Below are positions 8,762-18,206 of a stretch of 37,043 nt of DNA, piece by piece. Made by a program: the position numbers and the translations under genes. Below the pieces are notes generated by a model. The model was not told where the DNA came from and did not search any database. It saw only the letters and a program-made list of their open reading frames with translations. This DNA is from an uncultured Alistipes sp. (lineage in GTDB: Bacteria; Bacteroidota; Bacteroidia; Bacteroidales; Rikenellaceae), in NCBI GenBank assembly GCA_945494785.1, contig CALYVN010000010.1, positions 1 to 37,043 of the forward strand. Reading direction: 5' to 3'. How positions within the stretch are numbered: the stretch's first letter is position 1; each line of letters starts with the position of its first letter.

Positions 8762-9808
8762 TTAATTTGCCTGCGGAATATCCGTCAGATAGACCAAATG
8801 TTCCACCGCCCGCAGGAAATTGCGCTTGCCGTATTTGGGCGAATAGACATAGCAATCCAAAGTCAATACCCGTCCCGACCGTTCGTCGATTGTGGTGTAA
8901 CTTACGAAAGGACCGCCCATAAAATCGTTCTCCACCTCCCACAATCCGCGCATCTCTATCCAAGTGCGGTCGCCGATTTTGATGGTTTTGTGGTCGGGCA
9001 TAAAAGGCAGATACTCTTGGGCTTCGGCATCCGGCAACTTATCGACGGTGGTCATGTACGAACCTGCCGACGGACCGGGTATGCGTGCGGCGAATTTGTT
9101 GCGCATACGCACCAACTCTTCGACTCCGAGCGAGCCTTTGCCGCGATAGGGGTACGAATAGACGAAAAAGCCCTGACTTGCCGTCGGAAATTCGTAGGAT
9201 GCCCATACGAAACCATCGCTTTGCGAGCGCAACTCGTAGCCCTGCGGCACGGTCATCGAGATACCGAACTCTTTTTGGATAATCTCGCCGAGTGCCTTTG
9301 CGTTGTGCTTCTCGGCAAAGCGTATGGTACGGTCGCGTTCTGCCATTTCGAGTACATAGAGCAGTTTGTCGCCGTTGGCGGCAAGATAATCGACCACCTC
9401 CCGTTCGGTGGCACCCTGCAAGGTGAGTACTATCTGCGGAGCGGCTTCGACGTCGTATTGTACGGCAATCGTCGGTTGTGAGACCTTCGGGGAGATGACC
9501 ACCTTTAATATATTGCGGTGCAGAGGCAGCACGTTTTTGAAATCCTTGTAGGTTACGCGCATCACGTTGAACAGCGGCTCGGTCTGGTTTATCATCTCGA
9601 CGGGCTGTTCCAGCAATTCGCGCAACGCCTTGCCCGCATCGCCCTCCCATTCGGGCGCCTGACATACGACCAACACCTCGTAAGGCGAACCTTGCGCCGT
9701 CTTTTTGCCGCCATTCGACAGCGTACCGAAACTGCCGCAACCGACCGTCAGAACGGCGATTGCAATGCAGAGAGCCGTGCGTGTGAAAATTTTCGTCATC
9801 TGCTTCAT
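8762..9808 (-). CDS. DUF4837 family lipoprotein
   Basis: Lipoprotein signal (MKQMTKIFTRTALCIAIAVLTVGCGSFG), then sequence resembling DUF4837 (PYEVLVVCQAPEWEGDAGKALRELLEQPVEMINQTEPLFNVMRV). The 627-aa ORF extension upstream is non-genic. Confidence 0.8.
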   Translation of the reverse strand: MKQMTKIFTRTALCIAIAVLTVGCGSFGTLSNGGKKTAQGSPYEVLVVCQAPEWEGDAGKALRELLEQPVEMINQTEPLFNVMRVTYKDFKNVLPLHRNILKVVISPKVSQPTIAVQYDVEAAPQIVLTLQGATEREVVDYLAANGDKLLYVLEMAERDRTIRFAEKHNAKALGEIIQKEFGISMTVPQGYELRSQSDGFVWASYEFPTASQGFFVYSYPYRGKGSLGVEELVRMRNKFAARIPGPSAGSYMTTVDKLPDAEAQEYLPFMPDHKTIKIGDRTWIEMRGLWEVENDFMGGPFVSYTTIDERSGRVLTLDCYVYSPKYGKRNFLRAVEHLVYLTDIPQAN

Positions 9809-9907
9809 GTTTTGTGTGCGGATAATACCTATTCCGTACAAAATTACGCATATTTTACTTAATTGCCAAAATTTGCCTACCTTTGCACCGTTTAACACGA
9901 AACAACG

Positions 9908-10516
9908 ATGAGATTCAAACCGCCGAAGTTCATTCGCCGCCTGATGCCCGATTTGATTTGGGAGATTCGTGATGATAACGGAGTATTTCTGACCTTCGAC
10001 GACGGTCCGACACCGGGTATCACCGAGTGGATTCTCGCGACTTTGAAAAAATACGATGCCAAAGCCACCTTCTTCGTACTCGGCAAGAATGTCGAGTTGT
10101 ACCCCGACCTCTACCAAAAAATCATCGATGCGGGGCATAAGGTCGGCAACCATACATATTCCCACCAAAAGGGTTGGGGTATGCCGTTGGAACGCTATCT
10201 GGAAGATGTCGATTTTGCGGGCGACATAGTACATTCCGAATTGTTCCGTCCGCCGTATGCCCGTGTTACTCCGTCGCAGATGCGTGCCGTTGCCAAAAGG
10301 TACAAAATCGTTATGTGGGACATCGTTTCGCGCGATTACAACAGGGCTCTTTCGCCAGAACGTTGTCTGCGCAATGTCACCGACTATCTTGCGGCAGGGT
10401 CGATTGTCGTATTCCACGACAGTGAAAAATCGTTCAAAAATATGAGTTATGCCCTTCCGCGTACATTGGAAAAGATACGCGAAATGGGTCTCAAATGCAA
10501 AATCATCGAATTGTAA
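9908..10516 (+). CDS. Polysaccharide deacetylase (NodB/CE4-type)
   Basis: TFDDGPTPGITEWIL and GHKVGNHTYSHQKG motifs, then FRPPYARVTPSQ. Confidence 0.93.
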   Translation: MRFKPPKFIRRLMPDLIWEIRDDNGVFLTFDDGPTPGITEWILATLKKYDAKATFFVLGKNVELYPDLYQKIIDAGHKVGNHTYSHQKGWGMPLERYLEDVDFAGDIVHSELFRPPYARVTPSQMRAVAKRYKIVMWDIVSRDYNRALSPERCLRNVTDYLAAGSIVVFHDSEKSFKNMSYALPRTLEKIREMGLKCKIIEL

Positions 10517-10517
10517 T

Positions 10518-10555
10518 GCCTTTTTGCACGGCGGCGTGCCGTATGCCGTAAAGGC
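10518..10555 (+). terminator. Possible terminator hairpin after the deacetylase gene
   Basis: GCCTTT (10518-10523) pairs with AAAGGC (10550-10555), with ACGGC/GCCGT inside. Confidence 0.4.
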
Positions 10556-10611
10556 TTGATACACTTGTTGTACGAAGGCATATTTGTTCAATTTACTATT
10601 ATCCATAAAAA

Positions 10612-10658
10612 AAAAGTTGCAAAAAATTGATACTTTGCGATACAAAGTAGCAACTTTT
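10612..10658. promoter_or_regulatory. Nested dyad upstream of the outer-membrane beta-barrel gene (candidate operator)
   Basis: Inner TACTTTG-CGATA-CAAAGTA (10631-10649), outer AAAAGTTGC (10612-10620) / GCAACTTTT (10650-10658), just before TATATTTG at 10664-10671. Confidence 0.55.
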
Positions 10659-10731
10659 GTGCGTATATTTGCACCGACAAACGAATGAAGGTCGCCGTTG
10701 TAAGGGCGACAGGTTAATGAACAGATAAAAA

Positions 10732-13188
10732 ATGAAGAGATTTGTTGCTGTTTTCGTTGCTGCCGTCGTCGGCTGTATGGCTGTCGAGGCGCAAACAGTG
10801 GTCAAGGGCGTCGTGCGCGATGCCGACAAGGACGAGGCGATAGGGTATGCGACCGTGGCTGCCCTGCGCGAAGGTAAGGTATTGGCGGCAGTCGCATCGT
10901 CCGAGCAGGGCGTGTTCGAACTCGCGGTAAAGGAGTCGGGCAGCGTAGAGATTGAGGTTACGTCGGTCGGCTATGCGCCGTATGTAACCACCGTTGAGGC
11001 CGACGGCAAGGTGTGCGATTTGGGTCGCATAGCACTCTCGGCGGGTGTCGAGGTTGCAGCCGTGCAGGTCGTGGTGCAGAAACCGATAGTTACTGCCGAT
11101 GCCGAAAAACTGACCTATTCGGTCGAGGACGACCCCGAGGCGCAATCGAGTACGTTGGAGGATATCATCCGCAAGGTTCCGCAACTCTCGTTGGATGCCG
11201 AAGGCAAGGTGTTGATGAACGGCCAAAGCGACTACAAAATTCTCGTGAATGGTCATCAGTCCAATTCGATGGCACGCAACTTCGCCGACATTATCAAAAG
11301 CATGCCGGCTTCGAGCATCAAGCGCATCGAGGTAATCACCAACCCTTCGATGAAGTACGATGCCGAAGGTGCGGGAGGTGTGCTGAACATCATCACCGCC
11401 AAAGCGCGTTTCGACGGTTACAATGGCAGCATAAACCTTGCTGCGGGCAATTGGTTCAACCGTACCTGGAATACCAACAACTCGGCCAACTTTACGTTGC
11501 AGAGCGACAAATTCGCACTCTCGGCAGGCTTGTACTATTCGCAGGCATGGGCGGACAAAGACGATTACGGCGAGTATGAATCGAATGTCGAAAACAAGAC
11601 ATCCGGCAGCGGTTACAAATATCTCAAAGGGTTCGGCAGATACGGCTATTCGTACCACAGCGTCTATGGTTCGATACAGGCAAGTTATCAGATAGATTCG
11701 CTCAATCTCGTTACTGCCGAAGTGTCGGCATGGGAGGGCAAAAGCGTTGTCAAGCAATATACGGGCTACGATTACTTCTCCGATACCGATTCGTGGCTCT
11801 ACGGCTATGGCTATTCGCACAGACGACGCGCACCTTGGCTCGGGGTCGATGCATTATTGACTTACGAGCGCACATTCGGTCGCGAGGGACATACGTTGAC
11901 CGTTTCGGACAACGTGTCGGTGTCTCCTTCGGTCAAGGGCGGCGACCTGCAACACATTACTCCTGCCGACGGCGTTACCTCGATAATGCAACACGATATC
12001 ATTGCGGCCGATATCGAAAGCGGTATCGACAATGTTCTGCAAATCGACTACCTAAATCCGATAAACAAACACCATACGATAGAGGCGGGAGCCAAACATC
12101 TGTACGACTACAATCGTCTGCGCGAGTCGCAAACGTTCGAATATGCCGACGGCTCTTCGGCGGCAACCAACGGCATATCGCGACTTACGCGCAACATACT
12201 CGGCGTGTATGTCGGCTATGCCTACTCGATGGATAAGTTTTCGGTGCGTGCGGGCGGTCGAATGGAGGGCGCATGGTACGGTCTGAATACCGAAGAGAAT
12301 GCCGTGCCGAAAAAATACGACAGTTCGCTGCTCAATTTCGTGCCTTACCTCTCGCTGACCTATATGCCGAAGCAGGGTCATTCGCTCGCACTCTCCTATA
12401 CCGAGCGTCTGTCGCGTCCGAGCGTGGAGGCCATGTCGCCTTATGTCAGCGAGGATTTGATTATGCGCCAATACGGCAATCCGCATCTGAAAACGGGCGT
12501 GACGCACAATATGTCGTTGAAATACTCCTTCTCCAACAACAAGTGGAGTGCGACGGTCGGTGCGCTCTTGCTGATGTCGAACAATCAGGTCTCCGTATAT
12601 GCGTTCCTCGACGACGACGGCATTTTCAACTCGACATACGCCAATCGCGGACGACTTCGTGTGTATGGCGGCGAAGGCTCGATGTCGTTTCGTCCGTCGG
12701 GCAAATTCTCCATGTCGCTCGGCATCAAGGCGGGTTGGGGTCGCAATACGCTGCCGTCGCATGGCATAAACTCGGAGGGTTGGGGTGTCTCGCAGAATCT
12801 CAACATGACCATCGCCCTGTGGAAAGGTGCGCGACTTTCACTCTCGGAATATGCCATGCTGCCCGAACCGCGCATGGGACAAACCTCCGACAAATGGATT
12901 GTGGGTACATCGGTGCGTTTGGGACAGAAACTGCTGAAAGAGAGGTTGGAGATATCGCTCGTCGTGAACAATCCTCACGAAAAGTACAGCAAGTACGTAC
13001 AGTTGAGCGATACGCCTACATTCATCCAAAGCCACGTAATGCACAACTTGTCGCGTAGCATCCGCCTTGCGATAAGTTACCGCTTTGGCAAACATGGCGT
13101 GTCGGTAAAATCAACCAACCGTAAAATCGACGATGGCGGCGATGATGTCAAGGGCGGCAACGGTCAAGGCAACATGGGCGGAATGTAA
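10732..13188 (+). CDS. Outer membrane beta-barrel / TonB-dependent-receptor-like protein with CarboxypepD_reg-like N-terminal domain
   Basis: Signal peptide, TVVKGVVRDADKDEAIGYATVAALREGKV...GVFELAV, plug-like LEDIIRKVPQLSLDAEGKVLMNG...IKRIEVITNPSMKYDAEGAGGVLNIIT, then beta-barrel repeats. Confidence 0.88.
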   Translation: MKRFVAVFVAAVVGCMAVEAQTVVKGVVRDADKDEAIGYATVAALREGKVLAAVASSEQGVFELAVKESGSVEIEVTSVGYAPYVTTVEADGKVCDLGRIALSAGVEVAAVQVVVQKPIVTADAEKLTYSVEDDPEAQSSTLEDIIRKVPQLSLDAEGKVLMNGQSDYKILVNGHQSNSMARNFADIIKSMPASSIKRIEVITNPSMKYDAEGAGGVLNIITAKARFDGYNGSINLAAGNWFNRTWNTNNSANFTLQSDKFALSAGLYYSQAWADKDDYGEYESNVENKTSGSGYKYLKGFGRYGYSYHSVYGSIQASYQIDSLNLVTAEVSAWEGKSVVKQYTGYDYFSDTDSWLYGYGYSHRRRAPWLGVDALLTYERTFGREGHTLTVSDNVSVSPSVKGGDLQHITPADGVTSIMQHDIIAADIESGIDNVLQIDYLNPINKHHTIEAGAKHLYDYNRLRESQTFEYADGSSAATNGISRLTRNILGVYVGYAYSMDKFSVRAGGRMEGAWYGLNTEENAVPKKYDSSLLNFVPYLSLTYMPKQGHSLALSYTERLSRPSVEAMSPYVSEDLIMRQYGNPHLKTGVTHNMSLKYSFSNNKWSATVGALLLMSNNQVSVYAFLDDDGIFNSTYANRGRLRVYGGEGSMSFRPSGKFSMSLGIKAGWGRNTLPSHGINSEGWGVSQNLNMTIALWKGARLSLSEYAMLPEPRMGQTSDKWIVGTSVRLGQKLLKERLEISLVVNNPHEKYSKYVQLSDTPTFIQSHVMHNLSRSIRLAISYRFGKHGVSVKSTNRKIDDGGDDVKGGNGQGNMGGM

Positions 13189-13193
13189 CCAAA

Positions 13194-13256
13194 GCACGAT
13201 GCGGGATTGGGGACGATGCCCGAAAAGGCAAATCCCGAATCCCGCTGTGCAGTTTT
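13194..13256 (+). terminator. Terminator hairpin after the outer membrane protein gene
   Basis: GCACgatGCGGGATT ... AATCCCGCtGTGC stem (13194-13250) followed by agTTTTT. Confidence 0.7.
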
Positions 13257-13265
13257 TGGGTCAAG

Positions 13266-13298
13266 TTTGCGAATTTTCGTACTTTTTTTGTATTTTTG
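13266..13298 (+). promoter_or_regulatory. Bacteroidota-type promoter for efp
   Basis: TTTG (13266-13269) N21 TATTTTTG (13291-13298). Confidence 0.65.
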
Positions 13299-13328
13299 CC
13301 GGCGGAAACTATTAAAACTCTAAATATT

Positions 13329-13901
13329 ATGACAATTACAGCCGCCGATATCAAAATCGGCATGTGTATCGAGATGGACGGCAAGACATTCCTTGTTGTC
13401 GATTTCCAACACTGCAAACCGGGTAAAGGTCCCGCTTTCGTTCGTTCCAAACTCAAAAATCTCGAAAACGGTCGCGTTCTCGAAAACACCTTCTCTTCGG
13501 TAAGCCAGAAAATCGAGCAGGTGCGCGTCGAGCGTCGTCCGTACCAATTCACTTACGAGGACGATTTGGGTGCGCATTTCATGCACTGCGAGACGTTCGA
13601 GGAGATTAACATCGACAAAAACCTTATAGAGAATTACGACCTTATGGCCGATGGTCAGGTTGTGGAGGTTATGTACCGTACCGACAACGATGCCGTACTT
13701 TCGGCAGAACTCCCTCCGATTGTTGATATGGAGGTAGTCTATACCGAACCGGGTATCAAGGGCGATACCGCTTCGACCAACTCGCTCAAACCGGCTACCG
13801 TCAATACGGGTGCCACCATCAAAGTCCCTTTGTTCATCAATACGGGCGACAAGATTCGTGTCGATACGCGCACTCGGGCTTATTACGAGCGCATCAAATA
13901 A
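13329..13901 (+). CDS. efp: Elongation factor P
   Basis: KOW-like N-terminus (ADIKIGMCIEMDGKTFLVVDFQHCKPGKGPAFVRSKLKNLENGRVLENTF) and C-terminus GDKIRVDTRTRAYYERIK. Confidence 0.97.
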   Translation: MTITAADIKIGMCIEMDGKTFLVVDFQHCKPGKGPAFVRSKLKNLENGRVLENTFSSVSQKIEQVRVERRPYQFTYEDDLGAHFMHCETFEEINIDKNLIENYDLMADGQVVEVMYRTDNDAVLSAELPPIVDMEVVYTEPGIKGDTASTNSLKPATVNTGATIKVPLFINTGDKIRVDTRTRAYYERIK

Positions 13902-13906
13902 TTTAC

Positions 13907-14025
13907 GGTGTGTAATAATCGATAAACTGCTGCGTTACCTTCGAAGTCGGGCGCGGTCATTTACTGTGAGTCAACTCCCTTGCCCTTCTTCTCGACACCT
14001 TGCATTTTACCGATTCTTACACACC
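13907..14025 (+). repeat. 119-nt structured intergenic element, copy A
   Basis: GGTGTGTAATAATCG ... CGATTCTTACACACC terminal inverted repeat; about three quarters identical to copy B (26670-26788) by hand alignment, same length. Confidence 0.8.
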
Positions 14026-14085
14026 TTTTTCTTGCACATCCCGCAGTTGTCGGGCAATGGGCGTTTACCGATTATTGAAAACCTT

Positions 14086-14119
14086 AAAGAGGTTGGTCGA
14101 TTCGACACAACCTCTTTTT
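14086..14119 (+). terminator. Intrinsic terminator downstream of efp and copy A
   Basis: AAAGAGGTTG...CAACCTCTTT with inner GTCGA/TCGAC and a trailing T run. Confidence 0.8.
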
Positions 14120-14256
14120 GTGTCTTTCGGCATCCGCGTTCGGGCAATCTTCGCTCCGAGCATCGCGGATTTGCGTCATAATTCTGCAAAAAATTGGTTG
14201 CGGCTGCATCAATTATCGCAAAAGATGCCTATATTTGTACTATGAAACAGTGTTTT

Positions 14257-15351
14257 ATGTCGGATAACAGATTGAAAATCGGTATTACGCAGGGCGATGC
14301 GAACGGTATAGGGTGGGAGATAATCCTCAAAACCTTCTCCGATGTCGCAATGACAGAGATATGCACGCCCGTCGTTTACGGTACCAAACATATTGCGGAG
14401 TTTTACGCCGCACGTCTGCACGAGGTCGAACCCATGCAATTCAATGTATGCGCCACGGCCGTCGAGGTCAAGCGCGGCAGAGTAAACCTTATCGAATGCG
14501 GTGCGCAGGATGCGCGGGTGGATATGGGACACGCCACCGTCGATGGTGCCAAAGTGGCCATTGTTGCATTGGAGCGTGCTGCCGCCGATTTGCGCGAAGG
14601 TGCGATAGATGCTGTCGTTACCGCTCCAATCGACAAGGAGGCCATGCAGAAGGCGGGCTTCGGATTCACGGGACATACCGAATACTTTGCTTCGGTGCTC
14701 GGTGGCGGAGCGATGATGATTATGTGCAGCGATTTGTTGCGCGTGGCTCTTATGACGGTGCATATTCCGGTCGAAAAGGTGGCGGAGTCGCTCTCGAAAG
14801 AGAAGATTGTAGATGCCCTCAAAGCGTTGAGGCTTACGCTTAAACGCGATTTTGAGGTTGTCGAGCCGCGCATAGCGGTACTTGCACTGAATCCGCATGC
14901 GGGCGACGGCGGATTGCTGGGCAGTCAGGAGGAGTCGATTATCCGTCCTGCCGTTTTGGAGGCTTGCGAGGCAGGTGTGTTGGCATTCGGACCGCTTGCT
15001 GCCGACGGGTTGTTCGCCAGCGGTGCTTACCGTAAATACGATGCCGTTTTGGCGATGTATCACGACCAAGGGCTTGCTCCGTTCAAAACGCTGTCGCCGG
15101 AGGGGGTGAATTTCTCGGCAGGGTTGTCTAAAGTGCGCACCTCGCCCGACCATGGCGTGGCTTACGACATTGTCGGCAAGGGTGTAGCCGATGCACAGTC
15201 GATGCGTAACGCGGTATATGCCGCCATCGACATCGTGCGGCATCGCGCCGCATACGATGTGTGGAGCAGCAACCCGCTCCAAAGATTCGAGCGCGACAAA
15301 GGCCGCGACGTTTCGGCAAAGGATTTGCCCGATACCGAGCCGGAAGATTAG
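14257..15351 (+). CDS. pdxA: 4-hydroxythreonine-4-phosphate dehydrogenase
   Basis: LKIGITQGDANGIGWEIILKTF, FTGHTEYFA, LNPHAGDGGLLGSQEESIIRPA, AMYHDQGLAPFKTL, all typical of PdxA. Alternative start at 14242. Confidence 0.96.
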   Translation: MSDNRLKIGITQGDANGIGWEIILKTFSDVAMTEICTPVVYGTKHIAEFYAARLHEVEPMQFNVCATAVEVKRGRVNLIECGAQDARVDMGHATVDGAKVAIVALERAAADLREGAIDAVVTAPIDKEAMQKAGFGFTGHTEYFASVLGGGAMMIMCSDLLRVALMTVHIPVEKVAESLSKEKIVDALKALRLTLKRDFEVVEPRIAVLALNPHAGDGGLLGSQEESIIRPAVLEACEAGVLAFGPLAADGLFASGAYRKYDAVLAMYHDQGLAPFKTLSPEGVNFSAGLSKVRTSPDHGVAYDIVGKGVADAQSMRNAVYAAIDIVRHRAAYDVWSSNPLQRFERDKGRDVSAKDLPDTEPED

Positions 15352-15448
15352 ATTGCAAACACTGCATGGTTGAGAGGTAATCCGTCTCGTTGTTGTGGAG
15401 CCTCGAAGGTGCAAAACATATTAACAAATTAAATTTTAATACTGCATT

Positions 15449-17395
15449 ATGATTAAAATTACGTTTCCCGACGGCTCGGTACGCGAGTATGCAAAGGGAA
15501 CTACCGCTTTCCAAGTGGCCGAGAGTATCAGTCCTCGTTTAGCTGCGGACTCGTTGGCTGCTGCGGTCAATGGTGCAACCGTCGATTTGTTGCGCCCGAT
15601 TGAGGAGGATGCCTCAATTAAATTTTACAAATGGGACGATGCCGAGGGCAAACATGCGTTCTGGCATACGTCGTCGCATCTGTTGGCAGAGGCTTTGGAG
15701 GCACTGTACCCGGGTATCAAATTCGGTATAGGTCCCGCCATAGAACAGGGCTTCTACTACGATGTCGATTCGCCATCGCCGATTTTGGAGTCCGACCTCC
15801 CGAAAATCGAAGCGAAGATGGTCGAACTCGCCCGCAACAAGGAGCCGCTGGTGCGCACCGAGGTCTCCAAGGCAGAGGCTCTGAAAACCTTTACCGAAAA
15901 GGGCGACGAATACAAATGCGAACTTATCCGCGATTTGGAGGACGGTACGATTTCGTTCTATACCAACGGCACGTTTACCGATTTGTGTCGCGGTCCGCAT
16001 ATCCCGAATACGGGGCTTATAAAGGCGATAAAACTTACGTCGGTGGCAGGCGCATATTGGCGCGGCGACGAACACAACAAGATGCTGACGCGAATCTACG
16101 GTGTCTCCTTCCCGAAAAAGTCGATGCTCGACGAGTATCTGACGGTGTTGGAAGAGGCCAAAAAACGCGATCACCGCAAATTGGGCAAGGAGTTGGAACT
16201 CTTCACCTTCTCGCAGCGTGTGGGTGCCGGTCTGCCGTTGTGGTTGCCGAAGGGTGCCGAGTTGCGCGACCGTTTGGAGCGTTTCCTGCGCAAAATACAG
16301 AAGGATTACGGCTATCAGCAGGTCATCACCCCTCCGATAGGCAACAAGGATTTGTATGTTACATCGGGACACTACGCAAAGTACGGCAAGGATTCGTTCC
16401 AGCCTATCCATACGCCGTTCGAGGGCGAGGAGTATCTGCTCAAACCGATGAACTGTCCTCATCACTGCGAAATTTATCGCAGCAAACCGCACTCCTACAA
16501 AGACCTGCCGGTGCGTTTGGCGGAGTTCGGTACGGTGTGCCGTTACGAGCAATCGGGCGAATTGCACGGACTGACCCGCGTGCGTGCCTTTACGCAGGAC
16601 GATGCCCACATGTTCGTTCGTCCCGACCAACTGCTCGAAGAGTTTGAGAAGGTTATCGACATAGTCCTCTACATCTTCAAGACGCTGAAATTCGATAAAT
16701 ATACCGCTCAGATTTCGTTGCGCGACAAGAACGACCGTTCGAAATACATAGGCTCCGACGAGAATTGGGAAAAGGCGGAACAGGCCATCATCAAGGCGGC
16801 GAACGACAAGGGTCTGAATACGGTCATCGAGTATGGCGAGGCTGCTTTCTATGGTCCGAAACTCGACTTTATGGTAAAGGATGCCATAGGCCGCAGTTGG
16901 CAACTCGGTACGATTCAGGTGGACTACAATCTGCCCGAGCGTTTTGATTTGACCTACAAGGGTGCCGACGACAAACTGCATCGCCCGATTATGATTCACC
17001 GTGCGCCGTTCGGCTCGATGGAGCGTTTTGTGGCTGTGCTGTTGGAGCATACGGCGGGCAAATTCCCGTTGTGGCTCTCGCCCGACCAAGCAGTTGTGCT
17101 GCCTATCTCCGAGAAGTTCAACGACTATGCTGCAGAAGTTGCAGCCTATCTGAACAAACACGATGTGCGTGCGCAAATCGACGACCGCAACGAAAAAATC
17201 GGCCGCAAGATTCGCGACAACGAACTCAAACGCATCCCTTATCTGCTTATCGTCGGCGAGAAGGAGGCAGCCGAGCATACGGTTTCCGTTCGCGCCCAAG
17301 GCGAAGGCGACAAGGGTTCGATGACGCTCGATGCCTATTGCGACTATATGCACGCATTGGTGCAGGGCGAGATAGGCGCAGAATATATGCAATAA
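15449..17395 (+). CDS. thrS: Threonine--tRNA ligase
   Basis: TGS domain N-terminus, editing domain ([35 protein letters not shown]), class II core ([25 protein letters not shown]). Confidence 0.98.
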   Translation: MIKITFPDGSVREYAKGTTAFQVAESISPRLAADSLAAAVNGATVDLLRPIEEDASIKFYKWDDAEGKHAFWHTSSHLLAEALEALYPGIKFGIGPAIEQGFYYDVDSPSPILESDLPKIEAKMVELARNKEPLVRTEVSKAEALKTFTEKGDEYKCELIRDLEDGTISFYTNGTFTDLCRGPHIPNTGLIKAIKLTSVAGAYWRGDEHNKMLTRIYGVSFPKKSMLDEYLTVLEEAKKRDHRKLGKELELFTFSQRVGAGLPLWLPKGAELRDRLERFLRKIQKDYGYQQVITPPIGNKDLYVTSGHYAKYGKDSFQPIHTPFEGEEYLLKPMNCPHHCEIYRSKPHSYKDLPVRLAEFGTVCRYEQSGELHGLTRVRAFTQDDAHMFVRPDQLLEEFEKVIDIVLYIFKTLKFDKYTAQISLRDKNDRSKYIGSDENWEKAEQAIIKAANDKGLNTVIEYGEAAFYGPKLDFMVKDAIGRSWQLGTIQVDYNLPERFDLTYKGADDKLHRPIMIHRAPFGSMERFVAVLLEHTAGKFPLWLSPDQAVVLPISEKFNDYAAEVAAYLNKHDVRAQIDDRNEKIGRKIRDNELKRIPYLLIVGEKEAAEHTVSVRAQGEGDKGSMTLDAYCDYMHALVQGEIGAEYMQ

Positions 17396-17418
17396 CATAA
17401 CACACATAAATTTACTAC

Positions 17419-18012
17419 ATGGCAGGATTAAAACCGTTTCCACCTCGTCCGCAGGTACAACAGACAAATTCACAAAATCGCGGACGCCGTCCGGTAAAGG
17501 AGAACCCGAACAGGATTAACAACGAGATTACCGCACCTATGGTGCGTGTGGTCGGCGACAATGTCGAGCCGAATCTCGTGATTCCGATTGCGAAGGCTCT
17601 CGCCATTGCTGATGAGATGGATCTCGATTTGGTAGAAATCTCTCCGAATGCCGAGCCTCCCGTATGCCGCATTGTCGATTACCAGAAATTTCTCTATCAA
17701 CAGAAAAAGAAGCAGAAGGAGATTAAGGCAAAGCAGACGAAGGTGGTCATCAAGGAGATACGTTTCGGTCCGCAGACCGACGACCACGACTACAATTTCA
17801 AATTGCGCCACGCCGAGAATTTCATCAAGGAGGGCGCAAAGGTCAAGGCGTATGTCTTTTTCCGCGGTCGAAGCATCGTCTTCAAGGAGCAGGGCGAGAT
17901 ATTGCTGTTGCGTTTCGCCACCGATTTGGAGGCTGTTGCCAAGGTCGAGATGATGCCTACGTTGGAGGGTAAGAAGATGAATATGATTCTTGCCCCGAAA
18001 CCGAAGAAATAG
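17419..18012 (+). CDS. infC: Translation initiation factor IF-3
   Basis: [16 protein letters not shown]...[72 protein letters not shown]. Confidence 0.98.
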   Translation: MAGLKPFPPRPQVQQTNSQNRGRRPVKENPNRINNEITAPMVRVVGDNVEPNLVIPIAKALAIADEMDLDLVEISPNAEPPVCRIVDYQKFLYQQKKKQKEIKAKQTKVVIKEIRFGPQTDDHDYNFKLRHAENFIKEGAKVKAYVFFRGRSIVFKEQGEILLLRFATDLEAVAKVEMMPTLEGKKMNMILAPKPKK

Positions 18013-18129
18013 CCGTCGGTCTGTTCGGGAACATTCGGAGTCGGTCGGATGCGGAGACCGCATGCGCGAGTGTGCGGTTGTGCAGTCGGTGTACCGATGT
18101 CCGAAACGGATTTGCCGACAGGTGCGTTT

Positions 18130-18159
18130 CAACCGTTGTTCCGCAAGGAGCAACGGTTG
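18130..18159 (+). terminator. 13-bp hairpin with GCAA tetraloop between infC and the luxE-like gene
   Basis: CAACCGTTGTTCC-GCAA-GGAGCAACGGTTG (one G-T pair); no U tract follows. Confidence 0.55.
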
Positions 18160-18186
18160 TCGTTATGTAAAAATTTTGTAACTTTG
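18157..18186 (+). promoter_or_regulatory. Bacteroidota-type promoter for the luxE-licD-GT2 operon
   Basis: TTG (18157-18159) N19 TAACTTTG (18179-18186), 21 nt before the start codon. Confidence 0.6.
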
Positions 18187-18206
18187 TATAGTATAAACCC
18201 TGTGCG

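Noticed and set aside
9809-10645. Long N-terminal extension of the DUF4837 ORF
   Set aside because: Runs antisense through the deacetylase gene; the lipoprotein signal at 9808 and the promoter at 9839-9870 mark the real start.
15614-17473. 619-aa minus-strand ORF antisense to thrS
   Set aside because: Shadow ORF over a certain thrS gene. The same reasoning rejects 5593-7245 (-), 14209-15414 (-), 25013-26626 (-), 28731-30218 (-) and 31867-33603 (+).
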